Positions 48,291-58,848 of a DNA stretch of 64,000 nt are shown here, in pieces; the first letter of the stretch is position 1, and every line of letters begins with the position of its first letter. Source of the DNA: Lepas anatifera. Its lineage: Eukaryota > Arthropoda > Thecostraca > Lepadidae. The stretch covers positions 434,001 through 498,000 of the forward strand of contig JAOTON010000958.1 of assembly GCA_034440635.1 (NCBI GenBank). The letters are read 5' to 3'. The notes beneath the pieces were generated by a model. That model worked only from the letters and a program-made list of their open reading frames with translations. It was not told where the DNA came from and did not search any database. Both the position numbers and the translations under genes were made by a program.

Positions 48291-49565
48291 CTGAGCAAGA
48301 AGTAATTTTAACTCCAGAAATCCTTTGTAACAGGGGAAGACTTAGCAACGCCATATGATGCCATATGGCCCTGGTGGTTGGTTGCATCGATCATCATTAA
48401 ATTACTTCTTTGGAAAAGAATTTGCTTCCGTTATGAATAGATACTTTGGTATATAAATTGAACTGGACTGGATTGGACGTGGACTGAAATAAACTGAGTC
48501 TTTAATGCTGAGTAGCGCTATATAAGGGATCATGTCAAGCACGACGGCACTGTGTATTATCGATTTTTATGCATACATTTTATTCATGCATATGGACATA
48601 TACGCACACACTTGGAATAAAACGAACAGTATGCAACCACTTTGGAAAAACCCGGGGGATGGTCAACTCTCCCCCAGCCCCCCCTCCAGCAGGGCGTGTG
48701 AAAAATGCGGATGCACGTAAATAAGCCGGATACTTTGAGAATGTATTCAGCCGAGCCGCTGCTCACGTTGTTCTGGAACCAATGCCGTATCCATCCAAAC
48801 TCTGTGCTCCCCCTCCCCCATGCCAGCATTGTGCCATACTTAGGATGGCACTGATGCAAAAACACTACGTAGAATGGAAGAATCCGCTCGACAGCGGCCC
48901 AATCACCCCGCGGCGGCGAGATGAATGAGATTGCATGAGAGGAGAACACTATGATGCAGTAGCGGGGCTCGGCAAAAATGTTCCCACCCAGGGTCGTCGC
49001 ATGCTTGCTGGCCGTTACGCCACCGGGGGGTGAAGAGGGCGCCAGACCTACTCCTCCCTCCAGCTCCAGCACACGCAGATATCAATCAGGTGCACGGTAG
49101 GAAAAGTGGAGGCAGCGCTCGGTATTCTCAAAATGCGAGCAGACGCAAGGTATTTCCGCTAGCAACCAAATGACGGGTAAAATGAACCGCTATGTAACTA
49201 GCGACCAAAAAGCAAATATATAAATTGCCTTTTGTGGACGATGTGTTTTAATACTTATTAATCAAGGAGAAGTGCTCGTAAGGAGAGTACATCTATACTA
49301 CGCCACCAACGTGTAACGAGACTAAAAAAGAAGCAAATACCTCACGTTGGAACATGACAGTCTTTGGCACGACCAGTTCATAACGTCATCGGAACCACGA
49401 CGGGGTATAACATGTATACAGGTGACATGCATTAAAGTGAATTAACGTGAAAGCTAAAAACGATGTAAGATCATGATATTTGTTTCAATAATGACACGCT
49501 GACTAATGCTCGTGTCACATGGTATCACCAGCATTAATGTTGAGGAAAGGGATATATGCATCAGC
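48291..49565. other. No supported feature
   Basis: Mixed sequence with a C-rich part near 48660-48690. A minus-strand open frame at 48584-49072 lacks splice sites. Confidence 0.45.
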
Positions 49566-50115
49566 GACGGATCTAGGAATTCGGGCGACGGATCTAGGAT
49601 TTCGGTGTGAGTGCAGGGGGCAGTGATCCTCAGGAGGGGCCTAACTGTATGCCATCTAACCTATACCATCTGGGGGATGCTTTTTATGTATTCTTAGGGT
49701 CACCCTCCTGACGCTTTTTGTGTGTAGGTGTTTTTTTTAATGAGTGGTTGTTACAAAAGCTGTAACCGGGAAGTAGCAAGGCAAATTTGGTCTCAGCCAC
49801 GCCACAGCAATGGCGGCTGAGCAATGCAAAAATGCATCGTCAGGAAAGGGGCGGCCAAACAGTCGGACAGAAGTCTGCAGTTCACAGCGGAGGGGCGCCC
49901 AAACAGTCGGACAGAAGTCTGCAGCTCCCAGTGAAGGGGCGGTCAACAACGAAAGACGCCAGAAAAAGGACAACTCTTTAGGGTCACCTCCTAAAATCAA
50001 TTTCAAGGCGCCCGTACTGCCCAGATTTCGAATATAAGTTTCACTGACATGGGCGCAAGGCGTCCGCATGGGGCAACTTAACAAAACTAAAGAGGGGCGC
50101 CCCCTTGGATCCGTC
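49566..50115. mobile_element. DNA transposon remnant with GACGGATC ends
   Basis: GACGGATCTAGG at 49566 is repeated at 49587. CCTTGGATCCGTC at 50103-50115 is its inverted counterpart. Inside, a 44-bp direct duplication carries CAAACAGTCGGACAGAAGTC twice (49856 and 49900). No transposase is visible. The doubled left end suggests a tandem end or an insertion of one element into another. Confidence 0.6.
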
Positions 50116-50999
50116 TGTGATGGAAATCGTATGTTGTTATGTCCACCGCCGGGACATGCACCCGAGCGTCAGCCCTGAAAGGTGAATGCGCTGATTACTA
50201 ATCCACACCTTCCCTAATGTCAACATCAAAGGTTATGCGGCAGGATGAGTGCCAAAATTGAACATCACAAAAGGCACAGATAACATTACAAACAAGAGTG
50301 TCGAAAGCGGGGGAGGGGAGACGCATCCCCCTGCTCGCAAATCAGACGGGCCGTTCCCCCAAAAAGTTTGAATCTCCACACAATTTTTCTGCATCCTCTC
50401 CTTGTTTCCTGCGTGTATTTACTTAAATGTGTTGATGTAGTTAGTGATTCAGTTAGTTAGCTTGTAGTTAGTGATTCGTTAGTGATTCATGTGCAGTCAT
50501 CATTCTCAGAATGTTCGACCCACCCCCACCCTTCCTCCCGCCCATCACCAGTACGACTTCCATTCCCCCACTAAAAATTCCGTGGCGACGCCCCTGACTA
50601 AAAATGGTGCTAGCCATGGGTGTCAGATGATGTTTAAAGACAACTGTATTTCATCCGTTAATAGAAATACCCAATGCCTTTTAAAGTAACGCAGAATGAG
50701 TTAAACGAGGAAGAAATAAAATAGAGGAATGACTTAGAAAGGTCTCGTTACAGCAGATTAGAAATACTGACCACGAAGCGGGGACTCCTCGCAATGGTGC
50801 TCAAAGTATTTACTTACAAGAATGAAAAAAGATAATAAAATAATATAATAATAGAAAATATATAAATAAAATAAATAATTTAACAAGTACTAAGCTGTAT
50901 CCTCATGAATACAGCACTTGGGCTTAAAACTAACAAGGAAGCTGAGAGTCAATGTTAATAACATAAATGAAACTGGATCTCAATATTAGTGATATGACT
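50116..50999. other. Non-coding stretch
   Basis: Contains a repeated TTAGTTAG/AGTGATTC patch at 50440-50486, a MITE-like end GTGGCGACGCCCC near 50582, and an A/T-rich run at 50825-50885. No exon is supported. Confidence 0.5.
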
Positions 51000-51003
51000 T
51001 TAA

Positions 51004-51454
51004 AGGGAATGTGGCACCTTTATAGCGTGGTTTTAACTGAGATAGCCAAGTTATAAGGCATGCCGGAAAACCCGGTACTCCATGTATCATTTGCCTTGAA
51101 ACTCAAAATTTCCGCAGAGAAAAGTTAAAAGCTACCTGAAATGTACCCCTTATGTACCTCAAGCAGCAGGCCACAGTCGTCAGGCTGTTGGTGTGACGAC
51201 ATATGCTAACGTCACGGTGAGTACCAACCAATCAAAGCCTTTGAAACCTATGGGATATGGTATTGGTTGCCAGATCATGACATCATCCACAGGCGGAAAA
51301 GTATTATTTTCCCAAGAGGTGCATTTTAAAAATCAAAATATTGAGCTTAGTGTACATTTTTCCAGAGAAATCATGGAATATTCCATGATTTTTGGCCAAA
51401 AGTACCCCTAATTACACTAAATTCCAGGATTTAACTTAGGTGTCCACATTTCCT
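51004..51454. mobile_element. piggyBac-type MITE, 451 bp, with TTAA on both sides
   Basis: The left end is AGGGAATGTGGCACC, and the right end read inward is AGGAAATGTGGACACC. TTAA lies directly outside both ends (51000-51003 and 51455-51458), the target site used by piggyBac-family transposases. No gene is present. Near the right end AAATCATGGAAT is followed by its perfect complement, a 24-bp palindrome at 51368-51391. A second copy lies at 61692-62144. Confidence 0.88.
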
Positions 51455-52090
51455 TTAATGCCTTGTTGAATGAAAATCTTGAAATATCATGTCAACTTAT
51501 TATCCGAGCCTGATTTTTCACTGTCAGCACCCAGGTAGATAGTTGTAAATCCAAGGCCTGGGACCTAAGAACCCTACCGCAAGCTGCATGACAATGCACA
51601 TTTTTTCATGCACACCCGAGTCGGTTTTCTAACAGAACATTAACCTCCTCGCAGGGGAAATAGTTGACGACGAACCCGTTGATTGATGCGGCTAGACTTT
51701 GTACGGCGTAAAAATTACCCGCTCCAGCTTAAGAATTATAGTCACACTTGCCCAGACTAAATGTTTCACTGTAACCAAGATCTGACTCAGCAGACAGGAT
51801 GTCCAAATCACAATCCAACTCCAGCTGCAACCACGACAGCCAGGTATAGGCAAATCCAGGGGGAAAATCCCTGATCGAGCCATCCTGCGCCCCTAAAACG
51901 TATACCAAGTGGAACCCCCTGACCAAAGTACCCCCTCCCATAGCAATCCTGGATCTGTCTATGCGGTCAGCACAATTCCCAAAGAACTAGGCGAGGAATT
52001 TCAGACTAAAGCGGTGTGTGACTGATGTAATGATGACTGATGTGATGATGACTGATGCGTGTGACTGGTGTGAAGATGCTCAGAGGAGGG

Positions 52091-52270
52091 GATGGGTGTC
52101 TTAGTGGATAGTGCGTCTGTCTACTAAGTGACCAGTCCCGGGTTCAAGTCCCGGCGGAGCCTCTGAATAAGTCGATCTGATCCCTCAAATCCCTCCCAAC
52201 AGGGTGAGAGTTGGCGACGCCATATAACCTTGGCAGTTGGTGCGCCGTGAAACCCCAACATTTATTAGGC
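52091..52270 (+). mobile_element. tRNA-derived SINE, family B
   Basis: The head GGTGTCTTAGTGGATAGTGC is an A box of tRNA type, and CCGGGTTCAAGTCCCGG is a near-perfect B box with its flanking stem. The body TCTGAATAAGTCGATC and GTTGGCGACGCCATATAA continues to a T-rich end at CATTTATT. It matches the copy at 57145-57340 in order and in most blocks. Confidence 0.85.
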
Positions 52271-53116
52271 TCAAATGGGCATAAATCACACAAGGTAATC
52301 CCTTGCACAACCACATCAAGGAATCATGTCTTATTAACAGTGTCAGTAATAGACGCACCATGATTAACTGTTCTTATATCATGCAGACATAATATTCTGT
52401 AAAGCAAAATAACGGAGCGGGGAAATTTCGCCATTTCTAAACAATCTGTTCCCGGAACAAAAGAAACAGCTCCTAATGATCCACCAACCAGAGAAGATTT
52501 TGTCGTATTTTTAACGGCGTTACCTTATAGGCAGACATTGCGCGACAGCGACTAAATTGGGAAAGCCTTGGATGACAAATTGTTAGTCGAGCCGATACAT
52601 CACAGTTTATTCGATGATGTGGGCTTTTATCTCACGTAAATTGAATACCAGTACGATGGTGCCTAAATGGATGACGTGCGCATATATGTAAGATATTGAG
52701 AGGTTTATTGATGACACTGAGGAATGAAATCCAAATGTTACGTAAGAATCACACGCGAACTCATCATTTTGATACCCATTATACCCACCCTGAAACAAGA
52801 AGTCCAGAACTTATCCCGCAAATGATAAATGTTTACTTTACATACTTACACATTTTGGTATCTGTGACTGTAAAATAAATAAATACAAAGTATATCCAAT
52901 AACTCTCTCTGTGTTCACCTACATCGCACATATATTATTTCTGCCGCACATGATAGGCCGAATGCATTAGGAGATTATCTATTATTGCTGGGATAATTGA
53001 TACCTATATTTATATATTTAATATAATGTCATACATACTATTATACCATTATTTAACCATTCCGCGCCTCCACACTTGGTGCGCGATGACCTTTCGATGC
53101 AACATAACATACTTTA
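52271..53116. other. Intron-like stretch
   Basis: AT-rich DNA with no supported exon and no clear repeat ends. Confidence 0.5.
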
Positions 53117-53163
53117 GTAATATATATATATATATTATATATTTATATACTATATATATATAG
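53117..53163. repeat. AT dinucleotide repeat
   Basis: (TA)n with a small interruption, lying 20 bp beyond the donor of the exon at 53183-53378. Confidence 0.9.
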
Positions 53164-53182
53164 ATGGCACACAAGCACTGAC

Positions 53183-53378
53183 CTCCTGGGCTTGGGTCGT
53201 ATGATGGTGTGAGGCCGACAGGCTGCTCTCTCTGGTCTTCGATACTGTTCCGAGTCCCGAAACTCGGGCGGAGCCCCCGATGCCGAAGCCATCATTGTCA
53301 GTCGAGCTCCAGGCTCGAGGCGTCAGGAGCGGCGTCCAAATACGCTCACTTGCCGAAGCTTTAGTGCCCTTGCATAAC
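53183..53378 (-). CDS. Internal exon, Ser-rich part of an unknown protein
   Basis: On the minus strand an excellent acceptor (TTTTCTCTTTGTTCCACAG) leads into 196 nt with one open frame of 65 codons after a single base. The exon ends at CCAGGAG/GTCAGTG in phase 0. The protein part is Ser/Thr-rich: SASERIWTPLLTPRAWSST, then GSARVSGLGTVSKTRESSL, then a short HHH run. It looks like a disordered linker that could be phosphorylated. Its end phase fits 43136-43180 and 38114-38319. The exon before it must end with two bases; the candidate at 54298-54416 does not, so more exons or other boundaries are needed. Confidence 0.65.
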
Positions 53379-54297
53379 CTGTGGAACAAAGAGAAAACAT
53401 AGTTACGACACATTCTTAGATTTAACAAACGAGCGTTGTCTGATTTTTTCGAGAGGATCCAGTTGATACCACGGGGCAGCCACGTTAAATGCCCACACGC
53501 GTGTGAACTGATGGGCCCCGGTAGTTATGGGGCCCAACAGCGACTGTGATGAGACCCCAGAGAACGCAACAATCCTCGTATCTACTAGTATATAAGTACT
53601 GTAAGGGGAAATCTAGACCAAATGTTTATTTTTGGGGGGGGGGTGGGGGTGGATGGGTTACTGAGGTAGAAGCGTGGAAAATAACGCATTATTATTTAAC
53701 AAACCCGTTCAGAATCGGCTAAAACTGAGGAAGGATTTGGTCATTTTGGGGGCAGGGTCATGCCGGATTCCAGGCCTGGATCCGCCTGCGTGAACGCCCT
53801 TGCAACACCTCTGATTTGGTTCTACGGTAATCTCCCCGCCATGTTACTTCAGCGCCGGTCTGAGAAGCTACAAAACAACAGTAAAGCAGCGCCTCGTAGA
53901 CCCCAGTGGATCACACATCCCATTTCTGAGGTCGTTTACATGCTGGTATGTGCCATTGATAGTGCAATGACACGGCAGGAGCCACCCAATAATGAGGCCA
54001 TCTCATAAATCACCGTAACTGTCGCTGCTCCAGTATCCCGCACGGGCGGGCCACCAACACAGGCCGTCCAACTTTGAAGCTTCGCTACGCAGTACTACAC
54101 GAATCGGCCGGCTTGTCCGACACTCGGTAAAAATGCTTTAGTTTCGCTTTCGCTGAAGAGCGTTAAAGAGGGCGGCTATTGAGCGGTGCGACCCCGGCGC
54201 CCACTCGAGTTCGGCACCTCGGCAACAAGGCCTGTGGTGGTGCATCGTTATCTGATGGGGGCGGGGTAAAGTGCCATAACATATATCCCATTATCAC
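53379..54297. other. Intron-like stretch
   Basis: Contains a G-run at 53632-53650 and a GC-richer part at 54020-54210. No splice-bounded open frame is seen. Confidence 0.45.
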
Positions 54298-54416
54298 CGA
54301 GGGTCATCGACGCACGCAGAGCGCGAGGCAGTGACTCAGTCCGATGAACCGGGGAGCGCGGCGGAGAGCCTCCGCTGGGGATGCCATCGTCACCTACAGC
54401 TGGAAACTGAAACGTG
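54298..54416 (-). CDS. Candidate exon, Pro/Ser-rich
   Basis: On the minus strand GGTGCACGTTTCAG precedes an open frame starting FPAVGDDGIPSGGSPPRSPV and continuing HRTESLPRALRASMTL. The composition is very protein-like and contains an RTESL motif of the kind phosphorylated by basophilic kinases. A stop lies just upstream, so it must be entered by splicing. The donor is uncertain: CTCG/GTGATA at 54298 or CTGC/GTGCGT at 54316, both phase 1. Neither phase fits 53183-53378 directly. Confidence 0.3.
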
Positions 54417-56680
54417 CACCCGTGCAACTGCACTTATATCTCCGAATCGAGTATTGGGTTTAAACGAATCATAGTTTTACACAAGCAAGCGATACATGCA
54501 ATACAGACGACATGAGACCCGCAGTGAAGTCAACACAGGAACTTAAGCTCACTTTATGAAGATGAACGGAAAATAGGTAAACGTTTCCACAGCTACGAAA
54601 TATCCAATATGTCGAGATATCTTAAGACGCGCGTTGACGGGAGGGGTGGGTGCCCGCCCCCGGGCTTTTTGCGGGGATGGCATGAAAACGGTGACACGTA
54701 GCGCTGCCGTACTTGATAGGCCTTTTTCTGATCATTTTACAACTTTTGTGAAATTTTAGGTACAGGTCATTTCACGTCAAGCTACCATTGCATATTAAGT
54801 GACCTCACTTCTAAAATTGCTTAAGATAGAATAAGTAAGAACCGGGTTAACATTTGGACCTAAAATTCATATCACATAATGGGCCTACCGGGTACTATAA
54901 TTTTTCGGGATTTCTTATATCGATGACCTAAGTTCAGATACGAGCTATGACATCTCTATTGGAAATATTGGAAAATGCCTTGCATAGTGACAGCATTGAC
55001 CTGCCCAGTATCTCGCAGGAACTCAATTGCTTCGCTTTAGTTCTTATAAACGCCAGATGTTTCGTCTCTTAAAACTTATCAATTAGTGACTTGATTGCCG
55101 AGAGCCCAGCATCAGCATGTGCTTTACTATATCCTTGAAAATTGGCCAGTTAGATTGGCGCCACACATACGGTTAAAGGAGACGCTGTTGGTACTCGTCA
55201 TGTCGGCGCTACTGTCGCTCCTTCGGCACTGGTATTGCACACCGCTTGGATAAGCTTATGATGCCAGACTTGGTATCGCGTCTCGTCATTGATGTTAACG
55301 GCGTTCTCGCAAATGGATGGGACTGGCCTCGCGGGTCTCATCCGGAGCTTCTCCTGACTCAATCTTGGGGGCTTGCTTTCCTTTCTTTGCTTCTGCTAAC
55401 TACTTTTCGTTTACTTTTTTTTAATTGGTCCGTGATGCAAGTAGCTAAACGTGTATTTATCATTGAATATGATGAGCTGTGCTGTGCGCGTTTCAGCTGC
55501 TGTCCTGCCGAATGTTGGCCTCAGGAGCAGAGAGGGGGCTAATGTTGTCATGGTGGGACGATGAGATGTTGAGATACTAGCGGGAAATATTTAAGATGAA
55601 ACAATGAGATTTTGATGGCAAATATACTGCCCTCTGGGTGTGATGCCCAGTGGGAAAAAATACATGGGACAAAGTGTTTAAATTGCCATAGCATAACATA
55701 CAATTGTTTTAGCCTCTCCACAGGCCTATTCAACTGTTCAACCAACATCAATAAACGTCTTTCAAACGTAAAACACAGAGATATAAAGCATATATTATAC
55801 TACATCGATGTTTCAACGGTGGGTGCCCGGGCATCCCCGAATAGATATCAATTCACACCCACATGTAAACTACGTCATTTAAAGGGGCACCGCCCCGTTG
55901 CACAAATGCACAAATGTCTTTGTACATACATGACCACAGATGGCAGCAGCTGACACACAAGACGACTTTCAGGCGGTTCACGGGCACAGAAGGGATTGTA
56001 GACGGCGCTGCCGACTGACTATTTCAGATGGCGCTGTTTACTTGGTGCCCGGCTCAGTGTGCGGGCGCGACAGAGGGCGCCAGCATCAACGGCTAGTACG
56101 TAACAGATGGCGCTGGTACCAGCAGTGAAGAGGACTGTGGGTAACAGAGATGTATTGGAGGTGGCTAAGCTGCCTTATAGCTCGCTACTAAGCTGCCTTA
56201 TAGCTCGTTAAGGCTAAACTAGGAAAAATAGTCAGTGTCTTAGGATACAACAGCTACGGTGATACGGTGTCTCTAGTTCTTACTCTAACGCAATAAATTT
56301 TGGGAATCAGATAACGCCCATTGACAGAACCGGCCGGGTCTTGACACCGAGAAATGTAACCCAAGAAGTAGACACTACAGCTGAGTCACATATCCCGGTC
56401 GGGTTGAAGGAAACCTTCTGCGCCTAACTGAAATTGAGGCATGGAAATATGTTTTATTTTCGTCGATCACGCACCCAGCCTTAACATTTTTTTTCACTTG
56501 AGCTGGGTTGAGTTGACTGAACCTGGTCGCTTTCGCGCTATCATTGACAAATCGCAGGTTAAGGATAGTAGGAACAAGTACCACCTATCTACACCAATGT
56601 GCGCTTTGTCCTGTATACATTAAACTCCTCACGATAAGACAAAAGTGATGACCCAAGAGAAAGAAAAAATATTTCGTGGT
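54417..56680. other. Non-coding stretch, nothing supported
   Basis: No exon with paired splice sites and no element with clear ends. A short duplication, CTAAGCTGCCTTATAGCTCG, occurs twice near 56166-56210. Confidence 0.45.
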
Positions 56681-56980
56681 GCATAGGCGGATCCTGGGGG
56701 TGGGCAAAGAGGTCCTTGCACCCCCCCCGGCATTCGACCCTCAGCGTCCCCTAAAAGGGTCACGGCGCCTCATGGAATCGTTTCTCATCCCCCCACCCCC
56801 ACCCCTCCCACGATGCAGATGGGGGTATCTGTGCCCCTGCGATAAGACTTGGCGCTTATCTGATAGGTTCCTATCCGCGCAAAAGTCCCCTGGTACGGAT
56901 GCCTTCCCCTCGGATCGGAGGCCCTGGACCCGCCCGGGTCGTGGTGGGTGGATGTTTGGCTCATCTGCATCAGCCTAGAA
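56681..56980. mobile_element. GC-rich MITE, GCATAGGCGGA-type end
   Basis: The left end GCATAGGCGGATCCTGGGGG matches the left end of the element at 57825. Internal blocks AAAGGGTCACGGCGCC and TTGGCGCTTATCTGATAGG recur at 30.0 kb. The right end is decayed. Confidence 0.6.
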
Positions 56981-57144
56981 AGTCTGATTTTTTCTCAGGA
57001 GGGGGTGGTACGAGAAGCCAGATAGAACATACCGGGGTCAGGCCATTTTAGAGATTATGAGCACATGTTTTTGCTTGCCCTGAGCCGGTTTCTAGGGAGC
57101 TCCGATCAGCGTCGGCGGCTTTCTGCCACATTTTTAATCAGAGG

Positions 57145-57340
57145 TCAGAGGGTATACGCGGCTCAGAGGTGGAGCACCTGGTTTCTGAGCCACAGGTCCC
57201 GGGTTCATGTCCCAGCAGAGTCTCTGAATAAGTCGATCGGATCCCCGAAATCCTTCCCCACAGGATGGAAATTGGTGACGTCTTAAAACCCTAGCAGTTA
57301 GTGAGCCGTTAAACACCGACAATTATCATTATTAAATGTG
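57145..57340 (+). mobile_element. tRNA-derived SINE, family B, second copy
   Basis: The A-box region reads GGCTCAGAGGTGGAGCACC, and the B box is TCCCGGGTTCATGTCCC. It then has TCTCTGAATAAGTCGATCGG, CCCACAGGATGGAAATTGG and GTGAGCCGTTAAACACC, ending TTATCATTATTAAA. It matches 52091-52270. Confidence 0.83.
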
Positions 57341-57363
57341 GTGATCGCACACTGACATGATAC

Positions 57364-57560
57364 CAGGGGCGTAGCCAAGGGGAGGGGGTGGGCGGCAGAG
57401 ACAGCCGCCCCCCCCCCTGAGGCCCGAAGGCCTCCTGAGGGCACGATTCTGTAACAAGCAGGGCACTTCTTACCCATCAGGGCCCTTTTGGCGCTGTCGC
57501 AGGGGCCCTTTTCGGGGCGCCGCCCCCCCTCCCCTAAGCGAAATCCTGGCTACGCCCCTG
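57364..57560. mobile_element. hAT-type MITE, 197 bp, second copy
   Basis: CAGGGGCGTAGCCA and TGGCTACGCCCCTG are perfect 14-bp inverted ends. The 8 bases outside are CATGATAC on the left and CGTGATAC on the right, a target duplication with one mismatch. The interior shares GAGGGCACGATTCTGTAACA and GGGCACTT blocks with 28392-28577. Confidence 0.9.
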
Positions 57561-57599
57561 CGTGATACCTCACCAAACTGGACACTACGACCCTCGTCT

Positions 57600-57824
57600 A
57601 CGAAACGAGTTTTCGAGACGAAACAAGATGAGACGGGGGAGGGGGCACGTTCCCTCACCGACCTCAGCGCTCCCTCAAGCACCCTCCCTCTATCTTCGTG
57701 AACCGTTTCACCCTTCGTCCCAGGGTGCCTGAATCGTTGCGCCCACGATAAGGTTTGGCGCCTCCTAATGGGTTGCTTTGTGCCAAAGTGGCACCCCTGT
57801 GGTCCAATCCACTCTCCGTGCCTG
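57600..57824. mobile_element. Fragment of the GC-rich MITE family
   Basis: Blocks such as GATAAGGTTTGGCGCC match the interior of the elements at 56681 and 57825. It abuts the left end of the next copy. Confidence 0.45.
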
Positions 57825-58102
57825 GCATAGGCGGACCTAGGATTCCCGATTCGGGGGAGCACGGTGGGAAGGGGGGGTACCATCCAGACCAGGGGGCACT
57901 AAAACCGTTAAGTGCGTGCCAAATCCTTTCGCAGGGGTACCGATACTTGCATCCTAAGAGACGTGATTCTTCAGGAACGTGGGGGAGGGGGTGGCACCAT
58001 CGACCTTTCAAAGGACGCTGTGACCATTTCAGGGGGCACCAGAGGGTCGACCGGGAAAAGGGAAGGTGTCCTCACTTAGCCCTCCTCTGAATCTGCCTAT
58101 GC
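57825..58102. mobile_element. GC-rich MITE with inverted ends, 278 bp
   Basis: Left GCATAGGCGGACCTAGGATT and right GAATCTGCCTATGC form imperfect inverted ends of about 14 bp. The interior is rich in G and C runs. Open frames through it on both strands are not gene-like. Confidence 0.65.
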
Positions 58103-58848
58103 TGCTTGAATCCCCTCTCCCGGTTTAAATAATGGATCCACCAATGATGCAAAGTATTTGAATGTTCTTTTTACGGGGCTTTATACAAGGCTTAGTATCC
58201 TAGTTTTGGCTAACATCAAAACTCATCAACAGAGCCAACGAGCTTGAAACAAGTAAGCTCAACTCCTATGGCGTCTTCGATCAGAGATGCAAATTGCGAT
58301 ACATCACTTGAAACTTTGGGCACAAATGCACCGAACGTCAACGACTGGTCGACTCAAGAGCATTGGGATCTCTGACATTATTGCATAGGAATGTGGCTTA
58401 CCAGTCTCGCTTACAGCTACATCATGAAAACAGGTTTCAGGAGCCAGGCAGTTGTGGGTGATTTCGACTCCAGCCCAGGATAAATATAGCCGTTATTGCT
58501 GTCATATTTTGCTGCTAGAAATAGCTCTGGATTCGGCTGTGGATCAATTGCAAGTAGAATAAAACAGGCTCAGAGGCTGAAATTCCTTGCATATATCAGC
58601 ATTTTAACATATCGCATGGGCGATGGTATACTTTTGCTCAGATCCAGTCTGAAAACTGTAACTGCGGAAGCTGGAGATGCGGACACTTCAAGACCCTCTA
58701 TCTCTCTTCAATGAACTTTAATTAAACCAAATCAATTCCGTCGTATTGCCATATAGACATCACCAAAAAATATGTCATACCCCAAGACAGGCAGATTGCG
58801 ACATAAATAATCGTTCCGCCATTGTTTGAAATCAGTTCGGAGTGGAGT
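58103..58848. other. No supported feature
   Basis: A donor-like site on the minus strand near 58398 follows an open frame but has no acceptor. The plus strand there resembles a decayed tRNA T arm. Confidence 0.45.

Noticed and set aside
52100..52165. tRNA-like sequence with a perfect B box
   Set aside because: No pairing acceptor stem, and the same sequence with the same non-tRNA body recurs at 57.2 kb, so it is a SINE.
58396..58490. Minus-strand open frame ending at GAGACTG/GTAAGCC
   Set aside because: No acceptor is found before the upstream stop, and the plus strand looks like a decayed tRNA T arm.
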